Shown one piece after another: positions 25,362 to 32,981 of a stretch of 64,000 nucleotides of DNA. The stretch is from contig NZ_CVTY01000007.1 of the NCBI RefSeq assembly GCF_001182045.1, forward strand, positions 124,001-188,000, in the 5' to 3' direction. The notes under the pieces are model-generated. The model was not told the origin of the DNA and did not search any database. It worked only from the letters and a program-made list of their open reading frames with translations. Both the position numbers and the translations under genes were made by a program. How positions within the stretch are numbered: the first letter of the stretch is position 1; each line of letters opens with the position of its first letter. The stretch comes from Dakarella massiliensis (GTDB lineage Bacteria; Pseudomonadota; Gammaproteobacteria; Burkholderiales; Burkholderiaceae_F).

Positions 25362-26109
25362 TTGGTAATGATGCACATAGCTTCAAGAGTGAGCAGCCAG
25401 ATCAATAAAGACTGCCGCCAACCCTACGCTCTCGCGACCGGACCAGGCCGCGGACCGCAGATCCGGTATCAGTATTTCGTGGATGAAGGCGCAATGCTCG
25501 TCAATAAAGAAGGAAAGAGGTTCGTCAATGAATCGCTTGCTCCGACGCTGATCTCTCCCTCAATGGAACGGAATTCAGATAAGAGCATGTATCTGCTGAT
25601 GACGACGGATCAGTTCGAACGCGCGACAAAGAAGTATCCGTTCGGGGCTCTGCTCAGTTCACCGCAATGGACCCGTGCTCGCTGGGATACGGAACTCGCT
25701 AAGAGCCGGGTCATCGTTCAGGGAAACACGATTGAGGAGGCGGCTAAGAAGATCGGCGTGGGTCCCAAGGGGCTGCTCGATCAGGTCTCGGAGTGGAATC
25801 AGACAGTCGCGTCAGGCCGGGATCTTAAGTTTGGCCGCACGAAATTTGCCGGCAAGTTTGAAGGCTCTCACTTCTTCATGGCCAAAATCAATGTCTGGGT
25901 CTGTCTCTCGATGGGAGGCTTCAATGTGGATAAGCACCTCCAGGTGCTGGGGTGGAATGATCAGCCGGTAGGCGGTCTGTATGCGGCCGGTGAAACGGTC
26001 GGCGGTATCCACGGAGCCCATTATCTGGGGGGGCGACGCCTGTGGCTTTGCTCATACGTCCGGATATGTGACAGGGAGGCTGCTGACTGGACAGAAAGTC
26101 GTGATTTGA
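25362..26109 (+). pseudogene. Remnant of a flavocytochrome-c / fumarate-reductase-like FAD subunit
   Basis: The translation matches only the C-terminal half of this oxidoreductase family: GAMLVNKEGKRFVNES, LLDQVSEWNQTVASGRD, SMGGFNVDKHLQVLGW and GLYAAGETVGGIHGAHYLGG. The N-terminal FAD-binding half and the signal peptide are absent. A run of seven G at 26027-26033 shifts the frame; with six G the reading continues as GGDACGFAHTSGY to a stop at 26107-26109, the normal family ending. So the gene is both 5'-truncated and frameshifted. It lies between a divergent LysR gene and an intact M20 gene, suggesting a decaying operon. Confidence 0.8.
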
Positions 26110-26284
26110 TTGTTGTCCTTTGGCTGACAGCGTAACTCTCCGCACTGTCAGCCGGATCTCTCCCCCGCTGGAAGACTTTGCGCTTTCAGCGGTTTTTATT
26201 AATTATTGAGTGGCGGATGCTGGTTCCCAATAGCTGTAGGAGAATCAGATATATCGTTTGATGATCTCTCAGGGGGGGAGAGGA

Positions 26285-27562
26285 ATGGCGCTGGACTTCG
26301 TTAAGGAAATGGTGGAGGCGAGACGCTGTCTTCATAAGCGTCCGGAAGAAGGGTGGACAGAGTTTGAGACAACCTGGTTTATTGTCAGGCGTTTAAAGGC
26401 GCTGGGACTCCAGGTCACGATTGGGAAAGCCAATATCTGTGAATCAGAGGTTCTGGGACGGGATCCGGTTCTCGTACCCGATGCCATGAAGAGGGCTGCC
26501 GCTCATGGTGTCCCGGAAGACTTTCTGAAAGCGACAGAAGGGTACACGGGTGCTGTGGCGAGGTTCGATACCGGGAGGCCAGGTCCAACCACGGCTTTCA
26601 GAAGTGATATTGATTGTGTGCTCGTCCGAGAAACAGATAATCCTGAACATCTTCCCAATAAATTGGGTTTCGCGTCAGAGCGCCCGGGCTTCATGCATGC
26701 CTGCGGACACGATGGGCACACCGCAGTGGGGCTTGCGGTTGCACATTGGCTGGTGATGAATAAGGACAGACTGTGCGGCCGGTTTATTCTGATATTCCAG
26801 CCGGCAGAAGAGGGCGTACGGGGGGCCCGCGCTATGGCTGCGTCAGGCCTGGTTGATCATGTGGATTATTTCCTTGGAGGACATGTCGGGGGTGACGCGA
26901 AGCTTGGAGAAATCGCCGTGATGGATGGCGGATTCCTCGCGTCTACCAAATTTGATGTGTCGATTGAGGGGACTCCGGCTCATGCCGGCAATTCACCGGA
27001 ACTTGGGCACAGCGCGCTGATGGCTGCGTGTGCCGCAAGCCTGATGATTCAGGGGATTCCCAGAAACAGCCACGGTGAAACACGGGTCAGTGTCGGGAAA
27101 CTCGAAGCAGGCGAGGGAAGGAACGTGATTCCGGCTCACGCGAAACTGCAGATGGAAGTGCGCGGCGAAACAATGGCTGTGAACCAGTTCATGGCTGATT
27201 ATGTTTACGACATTTTTGCCGGTGTCGATAAGGCCTATCGGGTGAAGTCCACGGTCACGAAAGCAGGGGAGTCTGAGACTCTGATGCCGTGTCCGGAAAT
27301 TTATCCGCTGCTTGAAAAAGTCATGGCTAAAATTCCAGGCACCCAATTGCTGCCGAGGGTCCACTCGGGAGCAGGTTCTGAAGACTGCGCGCTCTTTATC
27401 CGACGGGTCATTGAGCACGGCGGCAAAGCCGGTTTTGTGCTCTATGGCTGCAACCATCATGGTCACCATCGTCCGGATTTTGAGATTCAGGATGAAACCA
27501 GTCTCCCGATTGCGTTCCGGATTTTTACTGGATTCGCTGAGGAAGTGAACGGTCTGAAATAG
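26285..27562 (+). CDS. M20 family amidohydrolase (aminobenzoyl-glutamate hydrolase / AbgA-like)
   Basis: A 425-residue enzyme with the M20D features: RRCLHKRPEEGWTEFET near the start, HACGHDGHTAVG (about residue 145), QPAEEGVRGARAM and GGHVGG, and SEDCALF near 370. It contains an insertion after SEVLGRDP, as in AbgA-type proteins that cleave p-aminobenzoyl-glutamate or similar N-acyl amino acids. I place the start at ATG 26285, preceded by GGAGAGGA; ATG 26261 and TTG 26258 lie further up. A seven-G run sits just before the ribosome site. A terminator follows. Confidence 0.85.
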   Translation: MALDFVKEMVEARRCLHKRPEEGWTEFETTWFIVRRLKALGLQVTIGKANICESEVLGRDPVLVPDAMKRAAAHGVPEDFLKATEGYTGAVARFDTGRPGPTTAFRSDIDCVLVRETDNPEHLPNKLGFASERPGFMHACGHDGHTAVGLAVAHWLVMNKDRLCGRFILIFQPAEEGVRGARAMAASGLVDHVDYFLGGHVGGDAKLGEIAVMDGGFLASTKFDVSIEGTPAHAGNSPELGHSALMAACAASLMIQGIPRNSHGETRVSVGKLEAGEGRNVIPAHAKLQMEVRGETMAVNQFMADYVYDIFAGVDKAYRVKSTVTKAGESETLMPCPEIYPLLEKVMAKIPGTQLLPRVHSGAGSEDCALFIRRVIEHGGKAGFVLYGCNHHGHHRPDFEIQDETSLPIAFRIFTGFAEEVNGLK

Positions 27563-27580
27563 CTGCCCCGGAAATAAAAG

Positions 27581-27605
27581 AGGGCGCTGCGGAGTGCAGC
27601 GCCCT
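27581..27605. terminator. Bidirectional terminator between M20 gene and porin
   Basis: AGGGCGCTGC (27581-27590) and GCAGCGCCCT (27596-27605) form a perfect 10-bp stem with a 5-nt loop between converging genes. Confidence 0.85.
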
Positions 27606-27659
27606 TTGACTCTTTTCAGGCAGATCCGGTTTCAGACAGAAACCGTAATCCTCATCCGA

Positions 27660-28799
27660 TTAGAAGCGGTGAAGGATGCCCATATCGAGTTCGCAGCCAG
27701 TCGGCGTAGCGGAACCGGTCGGGGTCTTGACCTTTTCAGACGAGTAGCCAGCCATTGCGTAGAGGGAAGTCCTCTTGGAAAGCGGATAGTCATAGCCGAC
27801 AGCAGCCGTCCAGCGGTTGAAGTCGGTGTTGTTCTGGTTATCCATATCGCGATAGTTCACAGCAACCTTGGCGGTACCGCCGAGGACCGGATAGTGAGCG
27901 CCAACGCCGATACCCCAGCCGTCAACATACCCGTAGCCCTTGCCGCCAGTGATGGCGTTCAGACCCGCAAAACCAACGCCAGCACGGGCGCGGGCGGTCA
28001 GTTCCTGATCATGGAAGTACTGTCCGAAAGCAATGATCTTGAAGCCGTTATTGAAGCCATAGTTGCCGCCGAGAGTCACGGTGTAGCCCTGATCGGGGAT
28101 GTCCGTGCCGGTACGGTAAGAGCCGTACATCGTGGTATCAGCAACGAGAATGCCTTCCAGGCCGCCATTCTGGTAACGGGCAGCGAGAGAAGCGTAACGG
28201 TCAGAAGAGCTCTTGCCTTCAGTGCCGGTGTCGGTTGCCGTATTCATCTTGAACGAGTACATGGCATAACCGGTCAGGCCGGCGTAGGTCGGCGTGCGGT
28301 AAGAAATCGAGTTATCGGTGCGGGTCCACATCGAAGCGGTCGCAGCGCCGGAACCAAAAGCAGAGGTGTAGTTAGCGAAGAGCGGATCAATAGCGCGGAA
28401 GAGGCCATTGGCACCGAGCACGCTGCCGAAGATCGGCAGGCGGCCAAACGACAGAGTACCGAAGCCGCCGGAAACGCTGATGGAAGCTTCACGGCCGAAG
28501 AGGCGGCCATTCTGCTTGGTATCAGAGAGACCCGTGTCAGATTCAAAACCAGACTCGAGAACGAAGCTCACCTTGTAGCCGTTGCCGAGGTTCTCTCCAC
28601 CCCGCAGGCCCCAGCGGGAACCGAATTCCTGACCGTTATCCATGGAAAGCGTGTCGGTGTTCGCAACACCGGCCACGTCAGAGTGAGTGTGGACATAGCC
28701 GAGACCCGTATTGATCAGGCCATAGAGCTGAACATCGGCAGCAGAGGCAGTTCCGACCATCCCGGCGGCAACGCATAACGCAACAAGAGTCTTTTTCAT
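27660..28799 (-). CDS. Gram-negative general porin (outer-membrane beta-barrel)
   Basis: A 379-residue outer-membrane porin of the betaproteobacterial type. The signal peptide ends at TASA (residue 20), followed by the standard first strand ADVQLYGLINTGLGYV, then SRWGLRGGENLGNGYKVSFVLESGF and the constriction-loop region GRLPIFGSVLG. Alternating strands run to the C-terminal phenylalanine (DMGILHRF), the BAM-complex signal. Length is typical. It is preceded by an unusually structured leader and a palindrome shared with a divergent LysR gene, so expression is probably controlled at both levels. Confidence 0.93.
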   Translation of the reverse strand: MKKTLVALCVAAGMVGTASAADVQLYGLINTGLGYVHTHSDVAGVANTDTLSMDNGQEFGSRWGLRGGENLGNGYKVSFVLESGFESDTGLSDTKQNGRLFGREASISVSGGFGTLSFGRLPIFGSVLGANGLFRAIDPLFANYTSAFGSGAATASMWTRTDNSISYRTPTYAGLTGYAMYSFKMNTATDTGTEGKSSSDRYASLAARYQNGGLEGILVADTTMYGSYRTGTDIPDQGYTVTLGGNYGFNNGFKIIAFGQYFHDQELTARARAGVGFAGLNAITGGKGYGYVDGWGIGVGAHYPVLGGTAKVAVNYRDMDNQNNTDFNRWTAAVGYDYPLSKRTSLYAMAGYSSEKVKTPTGSATPTGCELDMGILHRF

Positions 28800-28836
28800 A
28801 ATTGGACATCCCTTTGAGTGTTTTTATATCAGGCCG

Positions 28837-28923
28837 TCCAGCATGACTACTGCCCCTGTGACAATCCCCGTGGGAAACCTCTCTCCGCATAACCGACGGG
28901 GTATTACCAGTAGTCATGAAGGA
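28837..28923 (-). ncRNA. Structured 5' leader of the porin mRNA (cis-acting candidate)
   Basis: About 40 nt upstream of the porin start, CATGACTACTG (28842-28852) pairs perfectly with CAGTAGTCATG (28908-28918), and outside a 2-nt bulge GTCC pairs with GGAC. Inside, CCCCGT and ACGGGG (28866-28871 / 28895-28900) form a second helix. The result is a nested two-helix element of roughly 87 nt in the transcribed leader. I recognise no riboswitch class in it. Confidence 0.5.
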
Positions 28924-29013
28924 CTAACCCAATAAGGCATAAATCAACCTGATATGAATCATAGGACGCCTCTATCGTTGTTTTTTCGGTCACGATGGAT
29001 TATATTTCCACCC

Positions 29014-29030
29014 GTTCACTAAAAGTGAAC
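29014..29030. promoter_or_regulatory. Perfect palindrome GTTCACT-N3-AGTGAAC in the porin/LysR divergent region
   Basis: A 17-bp dyad with 7-bp perfect arms (29014-29020 and 29024-29030) sits between the divergent porin and LysR genes. Its position suits an operator acting on either promoter; the binding protein is unknown. Confidence 0.5.
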
Positions 29031-29169
29031 TCCCACAAAATGAAGCTTTATACAGAAAAACAATAAAGTAGAGATTTGGAACACAATAAACTGGAAGTTT
29101 TACCGGCATAATTGCAAAAAGCAGTGCTTTTCTGCCAACTGCCGCTAAGGCTGAAGTGAAGGGGACGTC

Positions 29170-30105
29170 ATGAAGATCCGACAGATTGAAGTGTTTCTGG
29201 CAGTGGCCGAAACCGGCGGTGTCAGGCGTGCGGCAAACCGTCTATGCATCACGCAGTCAGCGGTCGCCAAAGCGATAAGCCAGCTGGAAGCCGAATTGGG
29301 TTGCCCGCTTTTTGATCGCAGCGCGCTCGGTCTGCGGCTGAATGAGGCAGGGCAGAGTCTTCTCCCCTATGCCGAATCCATCGCGTCCAACGCTACACGG
29401 GCCGCAGCTGCGGTTGCGGCCTGCGCGACCGGCCGCGTGACCTCACTTCGCCTTGCGATTACTCCGACATTGCCGGAAGAAGTTCTCTCGGCGGCTGTTC
29501 AGAGATTCCGTCTGAGATTTCCCGCGGTCAAGCTGATTTTTTCCAGCGGCTTCTTTTCAGACTGTCTGCCAAAGATCCTGACTGACAGACTGGACCTCGC
29601 GCTCGTCATGGCAGGCCGTCATCAGCATGAGGAACTCACCTCGCTTGTCGAAGAGCCTCTCTGCGCATTGACGCAAGGAGTGGTGGCAGGAAAAGGGCAT
29701 CCTGTCCTCGCTCCGGACTCGGATCTCAAAACTCTATTCAGTAAAGCGGAATGGCTGACCACCGTCCAGGACGAAGTTTTCCTGATCCGGCGTCTTCATG
29801 ATTTTGGAGTGACCGCCCCGAGGTGCCTCACTTTATGCGATTACTACACAGTCGATGCTCTGAATGGAACTTCCGGCGCGTTAAGCCTGTCCCCCCTCTG
29901 TGTAGTGGATGATCCAAGATACGCGAATCGTCATCTAGAAGCGCTTGACCCAAGGAGATTCCCGCTCCCGCCGCTGACGGTTTCTTTCTTCCGTCAGAAA
30001 GGGGTGGAGCTTTCTCCGACAGCTGATTACATGCGCTTTTCTATCTGTGACGCTTTCAAAGAATGGTTTGAGAAACGTCACCGGCGTTTTGTTCAGCCGC
30101 TTTAA
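29170..30105 (+). CDS. LysR-family transcriptional regulator
   Basis: A 311-residue LysR protein with a textbook N-terminal HTH (MKIRQIEVFLAVAETGGVRRAANRLCITQSAVAKAISQLEAELGCPLFDR, residues 1-50) and an effector domain from about residue 95 (LRLAITPTLPEEVLSAAVQRFRLRFPAVKLIF), of the CbbR/GbpR-like group. It is divergent from the porin gene 370 bp away and may control it. The leader between holds a perfect palindrome. Confidence 0.92.
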   Translation: MKIRQIEVFLAVAETGGVRRAANRLCITQSAVAKAISQLEAELGCPLFDRSALGLRLNEAGQSLLPYAESIASNATRAAAAVAACATGRVTSLRLAITPTLPEEVLSAAVQRFRLRFPAVKLIFSSGFFSDCLPKILTDRLDLALVMAGRHQHEELTSLVEEPLCALTQGVVAGKGHPVLAPDSDLKTLFSKAEWLTTVQDEVFLIRRLHDFGVTAPRCLTLCDYYTVDALNGTSGALSLSPLCVVDDPRYANRHLEALDPRRFPLPPLTVSFFRQKGVELSPTADYMRFSICDAFKEWFEKRHRRFVQPL

Positions 30106-30193
30106 GAAAAACTTCTGGCACCCGCCTCTATCTCTATATATAGACAGCCGCAGGCTTTTGCTTTCAGGGAGCAGGTGAGCTCTGCCTACGTTC

Positions 30194-30222
30194 AGCCGAT
30201 CTACTTTCAGATCGGCTTTTTT
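30194..30222 (+). terminator. Terminator after the LysR gene
   Basis: AGCCGATCT (30194-30202) and AGATCGGCT (30209-30217) form a perfect 9-bp stem followed by a T-run. Confidence 0.85.
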
Positions 30223-30942
30223 ATTTCCGCGTTTTTTTCCCAAAGGGAATGCCTGCCTGAGCGTTTGAGGATGACCGGAAGGCTGAATTTTCGCGTTTAA
30301 CACTCAGAAAATAGATCAAATCACAGAAATCAGTACTCAGACTGTCAGTAAAGCCGATTCTCAAAGAACTTTTTCTACTTTGATATAAAAATAGAATACT
30401 ATAATACAAAAATAGCTAAAAAATGAGATTTAGGTCTTATACAGTTAATTTTGCTAGAGAAAACCTAATGAAGCACATTTTTTGAAAATTTGAATTTTTT
30501 AGTAAGAAAATCAAATTATTTTTACAAAAAATTCTTGACATTTGAAGTAAATATCTGTCGTCTTCTGCTATTAAAAATAGAGACAATTAAGCAGTAAATC
30601 GATGAACTTAAATTTATTAATCGTCATCTGTGTTTATTATGCTGTTAACGTTAGCTATTAAATATCTATAAATATCTATCTGAATGGAAATTGAAATTTA
30701 GGTGCATAAGGAGGCAAAATCAGTCTGAAAAGTCTTCAATTTCTCCAAAAAAGGGGCAAATCAATACGGGAATAGGTTCAAAAGAGCCAATAAATGTACA
30801 GCTTGGCGGGAAAATGCAAATAGAAAATCATAAAAAGAAATATGCATTGAGCGTTTCGGAGCTTTTTCATTAATCCAGGAGCATGAAAAATAGCAGCAGA
30901 GGGCTGGTTAAAAGAAAGAAGTCAGAGGATCTTTTTTGAGGC

Positions 30943-30976
30943 CTTATTCAACATAACTTATATTATGTTGAATAAG
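30943..30976. repeat. 14-bp perfect inverted repeat
   Basis: CTTATTCAACATAA (30943-30956) and TTATGTTGAATAAG (30963-30976) are exact complements around CTTATA. No T-run follows directly, so it is not a typical terminator; it may be a protein-binding dyad or the relic of a mobile-element end. Confidence 0.6.
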
Positions 30977-31089
30977 AAATTTGAAGAAAATAGGGAACTC
31001 TTTAAAAAATAAAGACTTATTCTTTGTTTTCTGAAATTTTTATAGCGGAATTTTTGTTTATGGCTGTTCGGCAGCAGCTCTGAATCGCC

Positions 31090-31248
31090 ATGAATACCAA
31101 AAATCACTGTGATTTTCCTGTAATGACTCGGCGAGGACCGATTTATCTGGCGAAAAGCTGTGTTCCAAATCCGGATAAATACCAGGAGCTCAAATTTCTG
31201 CTGAAATTTTGTGCACTGTCGCCAATCGAAATAAAAGACATCACGTGA
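31090..31248 (+). CDS. Small open reading frame, unknown (doubtful)
   Basis: A 52-codon frame (MNTKNHCDFPVMTRRGPIYL at its start) whose composition is less AT-rich than the DNA around it. It has no convincing ribosome site and no recognised domain. It could be a fragment of a decayed gene or a chance frame. Confidence 0.2.
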   Translation: MNTKNHCDFPVMTRRGPIYLAKSCVPNPDKYQELKFLLKFCALSPIEIKDIT

Positions 31249-31432
31249 ATAAATGATCGTCTGCTAATTTTTGAGGGCTTTTAAACTCATCTTCAATTTA
31301 CGCCATAATTAATGTATATGTAATGTTAATGTTTTATATCTGCATAATAATAAAAAGTGAGAAAAAAAGTCAGAAAACCGGATTTGTCCTTCCACTGCAA
31401 AGATGTTTCAGAAGCGGGAGAAAGAAAACGAA

Positions 31433-31460
31433 AAGGGCGATCATTTTTCAGATCGCCCTT
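31433..31460 (-). terminator. Terminator of the secreted 177-residue protein gene
   Basis: AAGGGCGATC (31433-31442) and GATCGCCCTT (31451-31460) form a perfect 10-bp stem just past the stop of the minus-strand gene. Confidence 0.75.
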
Positions 31461-31490
31461 ACCCATCAAAGAGAAATTGAATTTTGAAGC

Positions 31491-32024
31491 TCAGAATGAA
31501 TTGAGTTTCACCTGGCGGAAACCTTGCGGCTGATCGGGTGTTCTGCCGCATTTCGTCGTAACGATGAATTCACCGATCGTGTCAGGTCCAGGTGTCTGCT
31601 CTTTCTGGTCTCGGCGCGGAACCGGGATTTCCACGGAAGGCGTTCCCATACCGAAATCCCTCGAATACAAAGAGAGCTTCCGCATTTTGATGGTTCCCTT
31701 GTCACAGTCCACTGTGAAAGTTGACATCAAAGAACGCGACCGGCAGGAGTCTACCTCCATCAGATCGCAGAAGACTCCTGTTCTTTCAGAGGGATAGAGA
31801 GATACAAGGCTGTAATACGTTCTTCCAGCACCGTTCTTGAAAAAGAGGTGCGTTTCGCCGCCTTCCATTGGAAACTGGTAATCCCAATCGCCCATGAGGA
31901 AGGCATAGGCTGCCTGCTGCAGATCCCGAGCAGTCGGTTCGTAAGCCGAGGCCGGAGACGTCATAACCAGCAAAGCGCCTGCGGCCGCCATTGTTTTCAG
32001 TATCAGGCTTTTGAATCCTGTCAT
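31491..32024 (-). CDS. Secreted protein of unknown function
   Basis: A 177-residue protein with a Sec signal peptide (residues 1-27, cleavage after SPASA). The mature part begins YEPTARDLQQAAYAFLMGDWDYQF and has alternating beta-strand pattern (THLFFKN, TYYSLVSLYP, TFTVDCDKGTIKMRKLSLY) and four cysteines, which could form two disulfides. The pattern suggests a small lipocalin-like or beta-barrel fold, but I recognise no family. It lies at the edge of the AT-rich region but has normal composition itself. Confidence 0.7.
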   Translation of the reverse strand: MTGFKSLILKTMAAAGALLVMTSPASAYEPTARDLQQAAYAFLMGDWDYQFPMEGGETHLFFKNGAGRTYYSLVSLYPSERTGVFCDLMEVDSCRSRSLMSTFTVDCDKGTIKMRKLSLYSRDFGMGTPSVEIPVPRRDQKEQTPGPDTIGEFIVTTKCGRTPDQPQGFRQVKLNSF

Positions 32025-32582
32025 AGCAGTCGCCTCTTATAGCTTAGAGCCTGAAGCGTTGGAACGCCGCTTCATTGGGGGTGTATGGACAAAGGCTCTT
32101 ATAACTTTCATTCTATGCCCACATCCTGAAGAAAATGAGATTGAGAAATCACCATTAGGTGTTAGCAGCGCTCTTAGGCTGTTTTTCCGACCCCGAATTT
32201 TCCTCAAATCTGAGCAGAGAAAGGCGCTTCCTTCCTTAAGGAAAAGTCATCTGCCCGATTTTATAAAACATAACTTCAGTATTATGCCCTTTCATTCAAT
32301 AAAGCCCCCGTTCATAGAACTGACAGCCTCCCGCAGTTAAAAGTCATTCTTATTTCTGTGGATAGCATCGCTCCTATTGACATAAATTTCCCCTTAAGCA
32401 AAATTCGATTTATCAGATACACAAATTCACATAAATTCCCAATTTCATTAATTAAGCCTCATCAACCGTGTAATTTAAGACTATAGTGTGAATTACCTAC
32501 TAAGTGTGTTTAATCAGTTTTCACTGTCGGAGCCAACAGGCTTCCGACGGTCAACCCCATTCCGGGGAAAGTGAGGAAAGTT
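32025..32582. promoter_or_regulatory. Long leader/promoter region of the encapsulin operon
   Basis: This 558-bp AT-rich stretch has no convincing gene. Near 32482 there is a TATAGT that could be a -10 box but no matching -35, hinting at activator control. Imperfect repeats of AGTGTG follow. Two hairpins lie just before the first gene: GTCGGAGCC/GGCTTCCGAC (32526-32548, one bulged base) and CCCC/GGGG (32555-32567), then a good GAGG ribosome site. No clear Fur box was seen. Confidence 0.45.
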
Positions 32583-32969
32583 ATGGCATTTGGTGATCCT
32601 TTTGCGGCAAATGTTGACCGCAAAATGACTAAGGGCGAACTGATCCAGTCAATCCGCGCTGACATTTCAGGCGAGCTCGACGCGATCTATGGATATGACG
32701 CCCATGTCCAGGCAACTGACGATCCTGTGGCAATTGCGGTGCTGAGTGACATCCGCGATGAAGAAAAAGCCCATATCGGCGAACTGATGACGCTGCTCCG
32801 TTATCTGGATCCGGATGAAGCCAAGCATTTCGCAAGCGGTCAGGCTGAAGTGGCTGAAATGTTTGAGAAACTCGGTATCAAGACGGATGAAACTGCGGCT
32901 GCGGCGGAGCCCGAGGCTGAAGCCGCTCCCGCGGCTTCTAAGCTAACGATTGGCAGCCTGAAGGATTGA
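32583..32969 (+). CDS. encFtn: Encapsulated ferritin-like protein (EncFtn), encapsulin cargo
   Basis: A 128-residue two-helix ferritin-like protein that would oxidise ferrous iron inside the encapsulin shell. Residues 15-85 hold the helix pair with E31 (ISGELDAIYGYDAH) and the E61-x-x-H64 motif in RDEEKAHIGELM, matching within one residue the metal ligands Glu32, Glu62 and His65 of the Rhodospirillum rubrum protein. A flexible Ala/Glu linker (about 100-118) leads to the targeting peptide LTIGSLKD at the extreme C-terminus, the signature that docks cargo to the shell interior. I start at ATG 32583, 6-7 nt after GAGG; a GTG at 32571 would add four residues. The shell gene follows 12 bp later. 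Confidence 0.93.
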   Translation: MAFGDPFAANVDRKMTKGELIQSIRADISGELDAIYGYDAHVQATDDPVAIAVLSDIRDEEKAHIGELMTLLRYLDPDEAKHFASGQAEVAEMFEKLGIKTDETAAAAEPEAEAAPAASKLTIGSLKD

Positions 32970-32981
32970 GGAGGAATAGTG

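Larger units (their letters stand above)
30223..31430. other. AT-rich, almost gene-free region
   Basis: Base composition falls sharply to visibly AT-rich from about 30230 to 31430, unlike the surrounding 55-60% GC. Frames in it are short, lack ribosome sites and show no known motif. It contains a 14-bp perfect inverted repeat at 30943-30976, a purine-rich AAGGAGG at 30709 with no good start codon after it, and one small frame at 31090. It may be a remnant of transferred DNA or a silenced regulatory region. Confidence 0.6.

Noticed and set aside
27594..28778. 394-codon frame on the plus strand
   Set aside because: Antisense to the porin gene, which has a signal peptide, strand pattern and C-terminal phenylalanine; the frame is a codon-usage shadow.
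30691..30873. 60-codon frame in the AT-rich island
   Set aside because: The frame lacks a ribosome site for its start, and the strong AAGGAGG in it is not followed by a suitable start codon. No known motif.
32011..32340. 109-codon frame upstream of the encapsulin operon
   Set aside because: Unsupported start, no known motif and AT-rich composition changes within it; it overlaps the opposite-strand secreted-protein start.
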